DNA of 23,957 nucleotides from Bryobacterales bacterium. GTDB taxonomy: Bacteria; Acidobacteriota; Terriglobia; Bryobacterales; Bryobacteraceae. Both the position numbers and the translations under genes were made by a program. The stretch spans positions 10,976-34,932 of the forward strand of contig PKZC01000250.1 in assembly GCA_003132905.1 (NCBI GenBank), written 5' to 3'. The first letter of the stretch is position 1. The number at the start of each line of letters is the position of its first letter. Positions 8,456 through 16,281 of the stretch are shown here, in pieces. The notes beneath the pieces were generated by a model, which had not been told where the DNA came from, did no database searches, and saw only the letters and a list, made by a program, of their open reading frames with translations.

Positions 8456-10057
8456 ATGCTACACCTCCCCCGGAACAAGCATGGCCGCAGTGAGTCCGCC
8501 AGCAACCGCACGCGTTGTAATGCCGCGCGCTGGTGGCGACCGGCGCCATTGCTGCTCATGGCCCTCGGTACATCTTTCGCGGCTGGAACTCCGGAGCTGC
8601 ATCACGTCACGGCCGTGCGGTTCTGGTCGCTCGGCGGCGTAACTCGTATTGCCATTGAGACGGACGGCGATTTTCAGGTCAAGTCGGATCGTTTGGATAA
8701 TCCCGACCGGCTGTTCTTCGATCTGACGGGCACGACACCCACGTTGAGCCATAAGTCGATGACCGTGATTCCCGTCTCGGATCATTTTGTCCGGCAGATC
8801 CGGGTAGCCGAGCCGCAACACAACGTGACGCGCGTGGTGCTCGACTTGGAAACCAACGTTGAATCCACAATTTCGCGCTTGGACAATCCCAGCCGGCTGA
8901 TCATCGAACTTCGCGCCACCGGCAGTGCGCCGGAAACAACGAAAAACCCCGAGACCACCAGCGCACCGCTGAAATCGCCGCCCGCCTTGCTTCCTCCTGC
9001 GAAGCCTGTGGAACATGAGAAGCGCCGCCCATTTACGCCGCCACCTGCGGCCCAGCCGGCTGCTATACCCGTCGTACAGGCGCAAGAAGCGTCGATCGCG
9101 CTTGATCCACCCCCGGAGTTGCAGTCGAGATACACGGCAACGCAACTTCCGGCCATGCTGCCAGCGGACTATAAGATGATGAGTCCCGCGCCAGCCCGCT
9201 CTGTGCCCGCGGCGGTTCTCGCCAAGCCTGCTCCCAACTTAACATCCGCATCGATAGCCAAAGTGATTTCAACCACGCCGCCGCAACCGATCGAGACGGC
9301 TCTTCCCGCCAAGCGCAATTCTTCCGGCGAACGCTCGATGATCCGCGTGCTAGGGCTCAAAGTGGGGCGCATCGTGCTAGACCCAGGACATGGAGGACAC
9401 GACACGGGAACCGTTGGACCGGACGGTCTGCGCGAGAAGGATCTGGTCTTGGATGTCGCCCAACGGCTGGGGCGGTTGATTGAAACCCGCATGGGAAGCG
9501 AAGTGATTTTCACACGCTCCGACGATACGTTCATTCCGCTGGAGCGCCGCACCGAAATCGCAAACGATGCCAAAGCCGACTTGTTCCTGTCCATTCACGC
9601 CAACTCCTCACCCCTGCGCAGCGCCGCGGGAGTGGAGACGTACTATCTGAACTTCACCACTTCGCGCAGCGCCCTTGAGCTTGCCTCGCGGGAAAACTCC
9701 AGTTCGCAGCTGACGGTTTCCGAGTTGGAAGGGCTGCTCCAGAAGATCGCTCTGAAGGACAAGGTGGAGGAATCGCGCGAATTTGCGGGCCGCGTGCAGA
9801 CCGCGTTGTACAACTTGTCCGCAAAAACCACCGACACGCGTTCCAAAGATCGGGGTGTAAAGCGGGCTCCGTTCGTGGTTTTGATCGGCGCTTCGATGCC
9901 ATCGGTGCTGGCGGAAATTGGCTTCGTCAGCAACGCGCATGACGAAAGCATCATGCGGCGCGAGGAATATCGGGAGCGCACGGCCGAGGCGTTATATAAA
10001 GGGATTTCCAGCTATGCTGGTTCGCTGAGTCACTTCCAGGTGGCGCAGCGGCATTGA
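8456..10057 (+). CDS. N-acetylmuramoyl-L-alanine amidase with AMIN domain (AmiC-like)
   Basis: This zinc amidase cuts the lactyl-L-Ala amide bond of peptidoglycan. The frame is open upstream into the transglycosylase, but the ATG at 8456 has AGGA at a proper distance, giving 533 residues. An Arg-rich N-terminus precedes a hydrophobic export segment (~30-43). Then come an AMIN domain (~50-153) for envelope targeting, a long Pro/Ala-rich linker (~155-300) and the Amidase_3 domain (~305-525). The zinc ligands appear to be H312 (DPGHGGHD), E327 (LREKD) and H381 (SIHANS), with catalytic E487 in LAEIGFVSN. The domain order matches AmiB/AmiC-type cell-separation amidases. No activator such as EnvC is nearby. 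Confidence 0.93.
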   Translation: MLHLPRNKHGRSESASNRTRCNAARWWRPAPLLLMALGTSFAAGTPELHHVTAVRFWSLGGVTRIAIETDGDFQVKSDRLDNPDRLFFDLTGTTPTLSHKSMTVIPVSDHFVRQIRVAEPQHNVTRVVLDLETNVESTISRLDNPSRLIIELRATGSAPETTKNPETTSAPLKSPPALLPPAKPVEHEKRRPFTPPPAAQPAAIPVVQAQEASIALDPPPELQSRYTATQLPAMLPADYKMMSPAPARSVPAAVLAKPAPNLTSASIAKVISTTPPQPIETALPAKRNSSGERSMIRVLGLKVGRIVLDPGHGGHDTGTVGPDGLREKDLVLDVAQRLGRLIETRMGSEVIFTRSDDTFIPLERRTEIANDAKADLFLSIHANSSPLRSAAGVETYYLNFTTSRSALELASRENSSSQLTVSELEGLLQKIALKDKVEESREFAGRVQTALYNLSAKTTDTRSKDRGVKRAPFVVLIGASMPSVLAEIGFVSNAHDESIMRREEYRERTAEALYKGISSYAGSLSHFQVAQRH

Positions 10058-10076
10058 TCGCGGGCTCGTCAGACGA

Positions 10077-10101
10077 TTAGGGGACAACCTTAGGGGACAA
10101 C
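10077..10101. repeat. Short tandem duplication at the amidase/GGDEF junction
   Basis: TTAGGGGACAAC occurs at 10077-10088 and 10090-10101, a 13-bp-period duplication. One copy contains the stop codon of the diguanylate cyclase gene and the other lies in the convergent intergenic gap. No terminator hairpin is obvious here. Confidence 0.8.
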
Positions 10102-11115
10102 GACAGCCGCTTCGGACGGTATGTTCACCGATGCCGGGTCGGCCATGCTGGATAGGAGCTCGACGCGGTTCCGCCCGGACTTTTTCGCGACGTAAAGCGC
10201 CTCGTCAGCCCGCCGGATCAAACTTTCCGGCGTCCAGCTTTCACCCGGCAGAGCAGTGGTAACGCCGAAGCTGGCGGTGATACGAACTGAGCTTTCATTC
10301 AGCGACATCTCAGACTGCGCGAGTTGCTTGCGCAAGCGATCGGCCTGCGCGAAACTGTCCACCTCACTGCAACCTGGAAACAGGATCAGAAACTCTTCGC
10401 CGCCGTAGCGGCCAATGGAATCGTATTGGCGAATGCTATTCTGCATGCGCCGGGCTGCTTCACGCAGCACTGCGTCGCCAGCCAAGTGCCCGTAAGTATC
10501 GTTGACATGTTTGAAGTGATCCAGGTCTACAATCACCACTCCCAGCGGACGAATGTCGCGCTGCGCCCGGGCCAGCTCGCGGCCCAGTTCAGTGAGTATG
10601 GAGCTTCGGTTCCATAAGCGGGTCAGGGAGTCACGCGTGGCCTGGTCGCGGAGATCTTCCCGCGCTTTGAGCAGCTGCGACTGCAAATCCACCAGCCGCG
10701 TTCCGGCCCGTAGCCGGACTTGGAGCTCATTTTGATCGAAGGGCTTGGTGATGTAATCGTCGGCGCCGGCGTCCATGCCCTCAATCAGGTCTTCTTTTTG
10801 GCTCTTGGAGGTCAGCAACAGGATATAGGTATAGGGCTCGCCATCGCGCTGCCGGATGCGGCGGCAAACTTCCACGCCGGTCATCCCTGGCATCATCCAG
10901 TCCAGAATGATCAGGGCCGGTGCGTCTTCCCGCTGCAAGAGTTCCAGGGCTTCCGCCCCGTCGCAAGCCACCATGACATCGTAGCCCCATTTGCGCAACG
11001 TGGCTTCGAGCAAATGCCGGGAAACGATACTGTCGTCTGCGATTAGAATCTTCACCGAATATCCGCGAACTTCCCGTGCCGTTACTTCAGGTAATTTGGA
11101 GTCTAATTTCCTCAT
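10090..11115 (-). CDS. Response regulator with diguanylate cyclase output (REC-GGDEF, PleD/WspR type)
   Basis: The protein should make cyclic-di-GMP when phosphorylated by a partner kinase. The receiver domain (~21-140) has acidic D27/D28, phosphoacceptor D72 in LIILDWMMPG and K124 in YITKPF. The GGDEF domain (~155-325) has an intact GGEEF active site (238-242). RQYD (229-232) five residues before it is a complete RxxD inhibitory site, so product feedback is expected. A Ser/Val-rich tail ends the protein. The start is uncertain: the ATG at 11115 has no clear ribosome-binding site, and a GTG at 11055, directly before the receiver domain (VKILIADDS), is an alternative. No kinase gene is next to it. 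It converges on the amidase gene. Confidence 0.93.
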   Translation of the reverse strand: MRKLDSKLPEVTAREVRGYSVKILIADDSIVSRHLLEATLRKWGYDVMVACDGAEALELLQREDAPALIILDWMMPGMTGVEVCRRIRQRDGEPYTYILLLTSKSQKEDLIEGMDAGADDYITKPFDQNELQVRLRAGTRLVDLQSQLLKAREDLRDQATRDSLTRLWNRSSILTELGRELARAQRDIRPLGVVIVDLDHFKHVNDTYGHLAGDAVLREAARRMQNSIRQYDSIGRYGGEEFLILFPGCSEVDSFAQADRLRKQLAQSEMSLNESSVRITASFGVTTALPGESWTPESLIRRADEALYVAKKSGRNRVELLSSMADPASVNIPSEAAVVVP

Positions 11116-11135
11116 CGGCCGGGAGTGAGGGTAAC

Positions 11136-11236
11136 GTTAGCGCGGTAGGAGCCGCTAAGCGAATCGTCGGCTAACACTACGGGCACATCCCCCTCTGCAT
11201 GAAGGGAAAGGCCTTAGTACCTGCGACCTTTCGGTC
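11136..11236 (-). other. Intergenic stretch with several inverted repeats (possible structured RNA or terminator)
   Basis: Between the DUF2103-like gene and the GGDEF gene I see GTTAGC/GCTAAC (11136-11141 with 11170-11175), enclosing GCGG/CCGC (11142-11145 with 11152-11155). A GACC/GGTC stem (11225-11228 with 11233-11236) would, on the minus strand, close a GAAA tetraloop. This stretch is about 120 bases of transcribed-strand leader for the diguanylate cyclase. I could not match it to a known c-di-GMP riboswitch consensus. It could equally be a terminator for the gene upstream. Confidence 0.3.
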
Positions 11237-11540
11237 ACTCCTCCGCACCGCAAGCCTGACCAATGGCCTGCTCCAATTGGTCCTTGGAAAGGCTGGTACT
11301 AATGAACAGCTCTTGCCGCGCACCCGCGCTCAGCGCAATCGCTTTCCATCCGTTGGTGGTGGCCACCGTCACGTGGATCTTAATCTCGCCTTTGGCGTCC
11401 CGCACCGGACGTATTACGCCCGGAATGATGGATCGAATGGCGGCCGGGTTCTCGTCGAGCAGGCGCTCCAGAACTCTCCGCAGGCCGTCCAGGATGCTGT
11501 GCTCCACTTTGAGCTTTCCCTGGACTTTGCGGAGTCGCAT
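11235..11540 (-). CDS. Small DUF2103-like protein at the end of the TamB operon
   Basis: The 101-residue product begins MRLRKVQGKLKVEHSILDGL and contains RSIIPGVIRPVRDAKGEIKI, then a beta-rich part and a C-terminal helix. From memory, the HSIL...IPG...R pattern resembles DUF2103, a small family of unknown function; I could not check this. The frame is open 28 codons further upstream into the tamB-like gene. I chose the ATG at 11540 because it follows the tamB-like stop by eight bases and starts the conserved-looking part. There is no signal peptide, so it is probably cytoplasmic, unlike its operon neighbours. Its stop overlaps a small hairpin. Confidence 0.6.
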   Translation of the reverse strand: MRLRKVQGKLKVEHSILDGLRRVLERLLDENPAAIRSIIPGVIRPVRDAKGEIKIHVTVATTNGWKAIALSAGARQELFISTSLSKDQLEQAIGQACGAEE

Positions 11541-11548
11541 GGCGGCTA

Positions 11549-14500
11549 CTACTTGAAACGCTTCCGATATTGGAAATCGATGCTGAAAGCCCCGTTTTCG
11601 TCGCGCAGCGCCACCGCCGACCATTTCCGGCTAAAATCCCACTCGACGCGCACAATCTGCTGGTTGGTGACCGCCAGATTCGTGATGTAGGTCAGAGTGA
11701 CATCCGAGGATACCTGCTGTTCCATGGTGAGCCGCGCCTGCGGAACGATGGTCACGTCGGTGAGCTGCGGGTCGATTTTGATGTGGCTGACGCCAAAAAA
11801 TTTTTGCAGGCGGTTGGAGTTGGGTGCGATGGCCTGCGAAAGGAGCGAGTTGCTGCCGGTACCCATCCCCAGGTAGCTGTTGTTGATGTTCGTGGTGGCC
11901 TGTGAGGTCGCTAGAGGGCCGACAGCGGAGGGCGTGCGTCCCACCGCCAGCAGCGCCACGATGTCGGAGGCCTCTAACGGCGGATCGGATCGATAAGAGA
12001 AATTCAATTTGTTCAATGAGCCCGAAAAGCTGATGTCCACCGTGATGCCTCGCACCGTGGTGGATAAATCCATGTTGATCACCGGCTCGATCTTGGCGGG
12101 ATTATTGAAAGTGACTTCTCCGCGATTGATGCTGTACTTGTTCCCGAAAAATTCGATCTGGCCCGAGTTGACCGTGACATGCCCCAGCAAGATCGGGCGA
12201 TCGGGAGTGCCGCGCAGCCGCAGATCGGCGTCCGCTTGAATGTTCCGGGTCAGCGAAGTTTCCACCTCGAGCGTGCGCTCGGTGATGACGCGCACATCCA
12301 ATTGCACTCCTTGCAAATACTCATTCGAGGTGGTCGCAACCGGCGTCGTGGTGGAAGCAAGCAGCGCGCCCACGTCGGTGCGGGGATTGAAAACCGCGCG
12401 CGTTACCGAGACCGCTCCCGATAACACGCTGCTCTCAGACGTACCCACCAGAGCCATCGAGCCGTCAGCCGTAACGCTGATGCCATCGGGGGAGCGATAC
12501 CGCACGTTGCGCGCCGTGGCCTGCAACCGGTAAACCAGTGCGGCGCCGCGGAAGCCCAGGAAGCTGCCGCTTTCGAATGAAATATCGCCGCCGCCGCTTT
12601 TGCCGCTCAGTTCTTGTACTGTCGCCCGGTTGCGATCGAACAGGATCAGACCGTTGGCATTATCCACGCCGTTTGGAACGTCGCGCAGAAACAGGGATGC
12701 ATCCTTCAATTCCAGGCGTCCCTGCACTTGCGGTTCGGTGAGCGGACCATGGATGGTCACATTCACAATCGATGCGCCCGCGCCCAGCAAGTCTGGATTG
12801 AAGAGCTGCAGAATTGAGAAGTTAATGCGGCCTTGGATGGCCACATCCCAGGGAGTCTTCGAATTCAGCGCCAGGCGACCGGTAGCGTCCAAGGTAGTGT
12901 CCTTGGCGATAAAACTAGCGTGGCCGAAATCGATGGTGCCGGCTGTGGCCACAATATGCAAAGGCTGCGCATTTCGCAAAACTAAATCCTGCAGAGCAAC
13001 CCCGGAGACCGGCCGGGCGTCGGGGCTGGCGTTGAGCTGCACCGTGGACAGCGTCACGTCGGCCTTCATCGCCGAAGGCTCATTGAGCGGACCGGAAATA
13101 ACGGCGTCGCCTTCGATGAACCCTCCGAAGGGCAGATCATTGCGAACGTGTTTCCCTGGCATCAAATCGTGCAGAGTAGCCAGCGAGATCCGGGGGATGG
13201 GTACGTGCGCCTCGCCGCGATAATCGCCTTCCATGCGCCACTCGCCGCTGCCATGGATCTGAACGTCGTCGAGCGTGGCGGTGGCGGAAAGCGTCAGCAA
13301 GGGCAGCTTGGTGGCGGCGGTGATGCTGAGATTGCCGTACGATCGTCCATCCAGCGCGGCGTTGCGCACCGTAAGATCGCCATTGAGAGACGTTAAATCC
13401 ACTACGCCGTTTACAATTTTGGCGCCGCCGCTGGCCTTCAAATCCAGACGTCCACCGAGGCCGTTTTCGAAATCCTGCACGTGCTGGACGCCGTTGAGAT
13501 CGATGCCGCTGGTTGCCACGTCGAAGCGAAGAGAGCCGTCCTTCCAGTCGTTCGCCGGATGATTATAGTCGCCGGTTAATGTGATGCGCCCCGAACCATG
13601 GCGGGCCTCAACATGGGTGAGCTCGAGCGCCGTAGCGGTATACGTGACGTCGGCGCGAGCCTGTCCGAAATGTTCATCGTAGACTGTGAGATTTTCGAGC
13701 GTTACCGCGCCCGCCACCAAAGGCGATTCGAGCGATCCGGAAACGTGCACGGCCGCTGAAATCAGGCCGGTGGCAGGCGGCGCTTTCCACCCCGCTTCGG
13801 CCGCAAGCGTTGGGATGTCCGCGCTATGTAGAGAGAGGGTGGCGGAAACCGGACTGGTCCCTTCCAGGCTCCAACCGCGCAAGCCGGCGCGTCCGTTTCC
13901 CTCCAGGCGCATCTTGCCCTGGTCAATCGTGATGGCCTGCAGCACAACGCTGGATCGATCGACCGTGAAAGTGGAAGTGACATGGTCCAATTGGCGGCCG
14001 TTCAATTTCAGCTTGCCCGCATCAGCGGTGCCGGAGATTTTTGGATCCGGGAATGCACCCTGGATGGACGCATCGATGCGCGCCACGCTGCCTTGTAATT
14101 CCACGGGCCACTGGGCGGGTGGTTGAGCGCCGAAGGCACGCAAAACCGGAAGCGCGTCATTTAAATTTCTGGAAACCACATGCACCGCGAGATTTTCGCC
14201 CAGCGTTCCCGACAGGCCAGCGTGAGTGGAACCCACGTCGAGCTGAGAATCGCCCAACTCCAGTTTTCCCGCGCGTTGGTCGTAGTGGATGTCCAGCGCT
14301 CCCTGCACTGGTATGCCGCCGTCGTCGGTAGGCTTCCCACCGGGCTTCAGATCGACCGCCGCACTGGCGCTCACTCCCGCCAATCCAGAAGGCGTCGCTT
14401 GCCCATCCAATTGCACTGCGCCGCTGAAGACTCCATCGAGAGACCCTGTAGGCCGCCCAGCCAGTTTGCCCACTTCCGCAATCGTAACGCCAGCGATCTG

Positions 14501-15583
14501 GCCTTTCACCATTACCCGCTTCATGTCGGCGATCTGCGCCACTCCCTGGAAGTTTCCGTCCGGAGAGGAGAGCCGCAAATCCATCAGATTGATCTTGTCG
14601 GGAGTCATATCCGCGTATGAACTCATGGCAATGTCGCGGACCGCGATGCCTTGTCGAGCGTAACCGAGAGACCGCCCGGTGAACCTGCCGATAAACCGGT
14701 CGGAAGACGATCCACCGGCGCTGACGTGGCCCTGCAACCATAAATCCCCGCGCGCTTCGAGCGGTGTCTGCGTCAATCTGTTCAGATCCCGCACGGGCAA
14801 AGCGGCGGTAACGTCGAAATTCAGGACAGGCGAGTATAGGTTGACGATAGTACCGCTGGAATCTATCTTCATTCCGCCCGACGCCAGGTTCAGGCGCAGC
14901 ACCTGAATGGTGTTTCTGCCAAGTTCCATCTGGGAGTCGAGAGCGAACTCGGTGGGAGCCCGTAATTTCGGGGAGGAAACCCGCATAAGCCCCGAAGAAA
15001 TGGCACACAGATAGCGCGGCCCGGCCGGCTCATAAACCAGCGACATCTGCAAGTGCTCGCCGATCGCGTCCAGTGGAACCCGCCACGAATTATAGTCCGC
15101 CATACCGTGGCGAAGCTCGATATGCTGCACATGCATATCGAGCAGGTCTTCCATCACGTTCTGATTGAAGCGCGGGATCTTCGGCCGCGGAATGTTCGTC
15201 GATCCGTCCGGACCAATAGTGATATAGGCTCGGGGGCTTTCGACGATCAGAAACGCGATATCAACCTTCTTCTCCAGCGCAGAAATGATCTTCAATCCAA
15301 TTTGGATCTTGTCGGCGCGGAACAAGGGCGGAGCCGAAGGCGCTTCCGTGCCACGCAGGACGAAAGGCGACACCTCGGCCGTCAGGTTCCGCCAGTTATA
15401 AGAGAAGTTGCCGATCTCAACACTGCCGCCGGTGGCGCGCTCGACGACGGAAATCATCCGCTCGCGGACCGCGTTCCTGAACCATGCGGTCTGCACCACA
15501 ATAACCCCGGCCACAACCAGAGCGACAACTAAGGCCGCCAGGCCAAGCAGGCTGCGGGTAATTATCTTTACGCTTCGCCTCAT
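11549..15583 (-). CDS. tamB: TamB-like translocation/assembly protein (AsmA/DUF490 family)
   Basis: TamB-like proteins are long periplasm-spanning beta-groove proteins anchored in the inner membrane, linked to outer-membrane protein assembly and to lipid transport. The ATG at 15583 overlaps the stop of the chaperone gene as ATGA, giving about 1,344 residues. One N-terminal transmembrane helix (~10-33, LLGLAALVVALVVAGVIVV) is followed by an AsmA-like start. A very long beta-repeat region then leads to a C-terminal TamB/DUF490 domain (roughly the last 300 residues) with NKYSINRGEVTFNNP and SDPPLEASDIVALLAVGRTP. The C-terminus (FSIDFQYRKRFK) is also typical. It sits downstream of an Omp85 protein, the gene pairing seen in TamA-TamB systems. 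The large forward-strand open frames across it are shadows. Confidence 0.92.
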   Translation of the reverse strand: MRRSVKIITRSLLGLAALVVALVVAGVIVVQTAWFRNAVRERMISVVERATGGSVEIGNFSYNWRNLTAEVSPFVLRGTEAPSAPPLFRADKIQIGLKIISALEKKVDIAFLIVESPRAYITIGPDGSTNIPRPKIPRFNQNVMEDLLDMHVQHIELRHGMADYNSWRVPLDAIGEHLQMSLVYEPAGPRYLCAISSGLMRVSSPKLRAPTEFALDSQMELGRNTIQVLRLNLASGGMKIDSSGTIVNLYSPVLNFDVTAALPVRDLNRLTQTPLEARGDLWLQGHVSAGGSSSDRFIGRFTGRSLGYARQGIAVRDIAMSSYADMTPDKINLMDLRLSSPDGNFQGVAQIADMKRVMVKGQIAGVTIAEVGKLAGRPTGSLDGVFSGAVQLDGQATPSGLAGVSASAAVDLKPGGKPTDDGGIPVQGALDIHYDQRAGKLELGDSQLDVGSTHAGLSGTLGENLAVHVVSRNLNDALPVLRAFGAQPPAQWPVELQGSVARIDASIQGAFPDPKISGTADAGKLKLNGRQLDHVTSTFTVDRSSVVLQAITIDQGKMRLEGNGRAGLRGWSLEGTSPVSATLSLHSADIPTLAAEAGWKAPPATGLISAAVHVSGSLESPLVAGAVTLENLTVYDEHFGQARADVTYTATALELTHVEARHGSGRITLTGDYNHPANDWKDGSLRFDVATSGIDLNGVQHVQDFENGLGGRLDLKASGGAKIVNGVVDLTSLNGDLTVRNAALDGRSYGNLSITAATKLPLLTLSATATLDDVQIHGSGEWRMEGDYRGEAHVPIPRISLATLHDLMPGKHVRNDLPFGGFIEGDAVISGPLNEPSAMKADVTLSTVQLNASPDARPVSGVALQDLVLRNAQPLHIVATAGTIDFGHASFIAKDTTLDATGRLALNSKTPWDVAIQGRINFSILQLFNPDLLGAGASIVNVTIHGPLTEPQVQGRLELKDASLFLRDVPNGVDNANGLILFDRNRATVQELSGKSGGGDISFESGSFLGFRGAALVYRLQATARNVRYRSPDGISVTADGSMALVGTSESSVLSGAVSVTRAVFNPRTDVGALLASTTTPVATTSNEYLQGVQLDVRVITERTLEVETSLTRNIQADADLRLRGTPDRPILLGHVTVNSGQIEFFGNKYSINRGEVTFNNPAKIEPVINMDLSTTVRGITVDISFSGSLNKLNFSYRSDPPLEASDIVALLAVGRTPSAVGPLATSQATTNINNSYLGMGTGSNSLLSQAIAPNSNRLQKFFGVSHIKIDPQLTDVTIVPQARLTMEQQVSSDVTLTYITNLAVTNQQIVRVEWDFSRKWSAVALRDENGAFSIDFQYRKRFK

Positions 15584-16281
15584 TTCAGCGCCGGGTCCAG
15601 GTAAGTGGTTGGCACTTGGTTGTGCGTGTCTTTGATCCACTGTTCCAGCGCCTGGTCGATCCGCTTTTGAGTGAGGATCTCCTCAATCTGATCGCGGGAT
15701 TCATCGAGCGACGGAATCGGCTTAATCCCCTTTTGTTCCCATTCGGATAATTGCTGCCGATAATATGCTTGCACATCCGTAGGCGGGATCTGTATCCCCG
15801 GCCGGAAGCGATAATCGATAAAACGCAGGAGCGTCAACTGCCACCATAAGCGGCGCGTCAGTTCGTCGGGTGTAATGCCGTAGCGCTCCAGCGCATCCTG
15901 GAACTCGGCGTCGCTCGAATACATGGCCTTGATACTCTGCAGCGATTCACCGGCATCGCTGAGTTCGGGCAGAGGATAGTGGCTGAGATCCATTTCTCGC
16001 TTGATCAGCGCCTGTTCGATCAACCTGTCAGCCGCCTGTTTCCGAGCCTCGACGCCTAAATCCAGTTTTTCGCGATTCAAGAAAGCCGTCACTCGAACTT
16101 CATCGTCTACTTGCGATTGCGTGATCACCTGATTGCCAACGGTAATCACAATGCGATCGATGATCTCTGAACGGAGAATACAGAATCCAGAAGTCAGAAG
16201 CCAGAATGCCGAAGCCAGAATCCAGAAAAATGGTCCCCTTCCACCCTTCTGAATTCTGACTTCAGAATTCTGACTTCTCAC
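15580..16281 (-). CDS. SurA-like periplasmic chaperone without PPIase domain
   Basis: Residues from about 38 onward (IIDRIVITVGNQVITQSQVDDEVRV) match the N-terminal chaperone domain of SurA. A helical region follows, and the C-terminal helix returns to the chaperone fold (ESRDQIEEILTQKRIDQALEQW). No parvulin PPIase repeat is present, so it should only hold unfolded outer-membrane proteins. The frame is open to 16398 inside the Omp85 gene. I chose the GTG at 16281, which overlaps the Omp85 stop by one base. From there residues ~16-34 form a hydrophobic export segment (FFWILASAFWLLTSGFCIL) after several Arg/Lys. Remarkably, that whole N-terminus is encoded by a heptad repeat element. Its stop overlaps the tamB-like start. 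The start choice is less sure than the family. Confidence 0.8.
   Translation of the reverse strand: MRSQNSEVRIQKGGRGPFFWILASAFWLLTSGFCILRSEIIDRIVITVGNQVITQSQVDDEVRVTAFLNREKLDLGVEARKQAADRLIEQALIKREMDLSHYPLPELSDAGESLQSIKAMYSSDAEFQDALERYGITPDELTRRLWWQLTLLRFIDYRFRPGIQIPPTDVQAYYRQQLSEWEQKGIKPIPSLDESRDQIEEILTQKRIDQALEQWIKDTHNQVPTTYLDPALK
16175..16278. repeat. Inverted array of 7-bp-period CAGAA/TTCTG repeats
   Basis: On the plus strand, 16175-16227 is a run of AGAAnnC-like heptads (AGAATAC, AGAATCC, AGAAGTC, AGAAGCC and variants). After a 19-bp unrelated centre (16228-16246), 16247-16278 is a run of TTCTGAA/TTCTGAC heptads, the reverse complement. The two arms can pair as an imperfect hairpin. It resembles the heptanucleotide repeats known from cyanobacterial intergenic regions. 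Here it lies inside the coding frame of the SurA-like gene. Confidence 0.85.

Noticed and set aside
11116..11234. c-di-GMP-I (GEMM) riboswitch
   Set aside because: A GAAA tetraloop stem and an attractive position are present, but the conserved core (GCAAACC and GACGCAAAGCC blocks) is not found.
16175..16278. CRISPR or transposon end
   Set aside because: The units are 7 bp without spacers, and no transposase or target-site duplication is visible. A heptad repeat array fits better.
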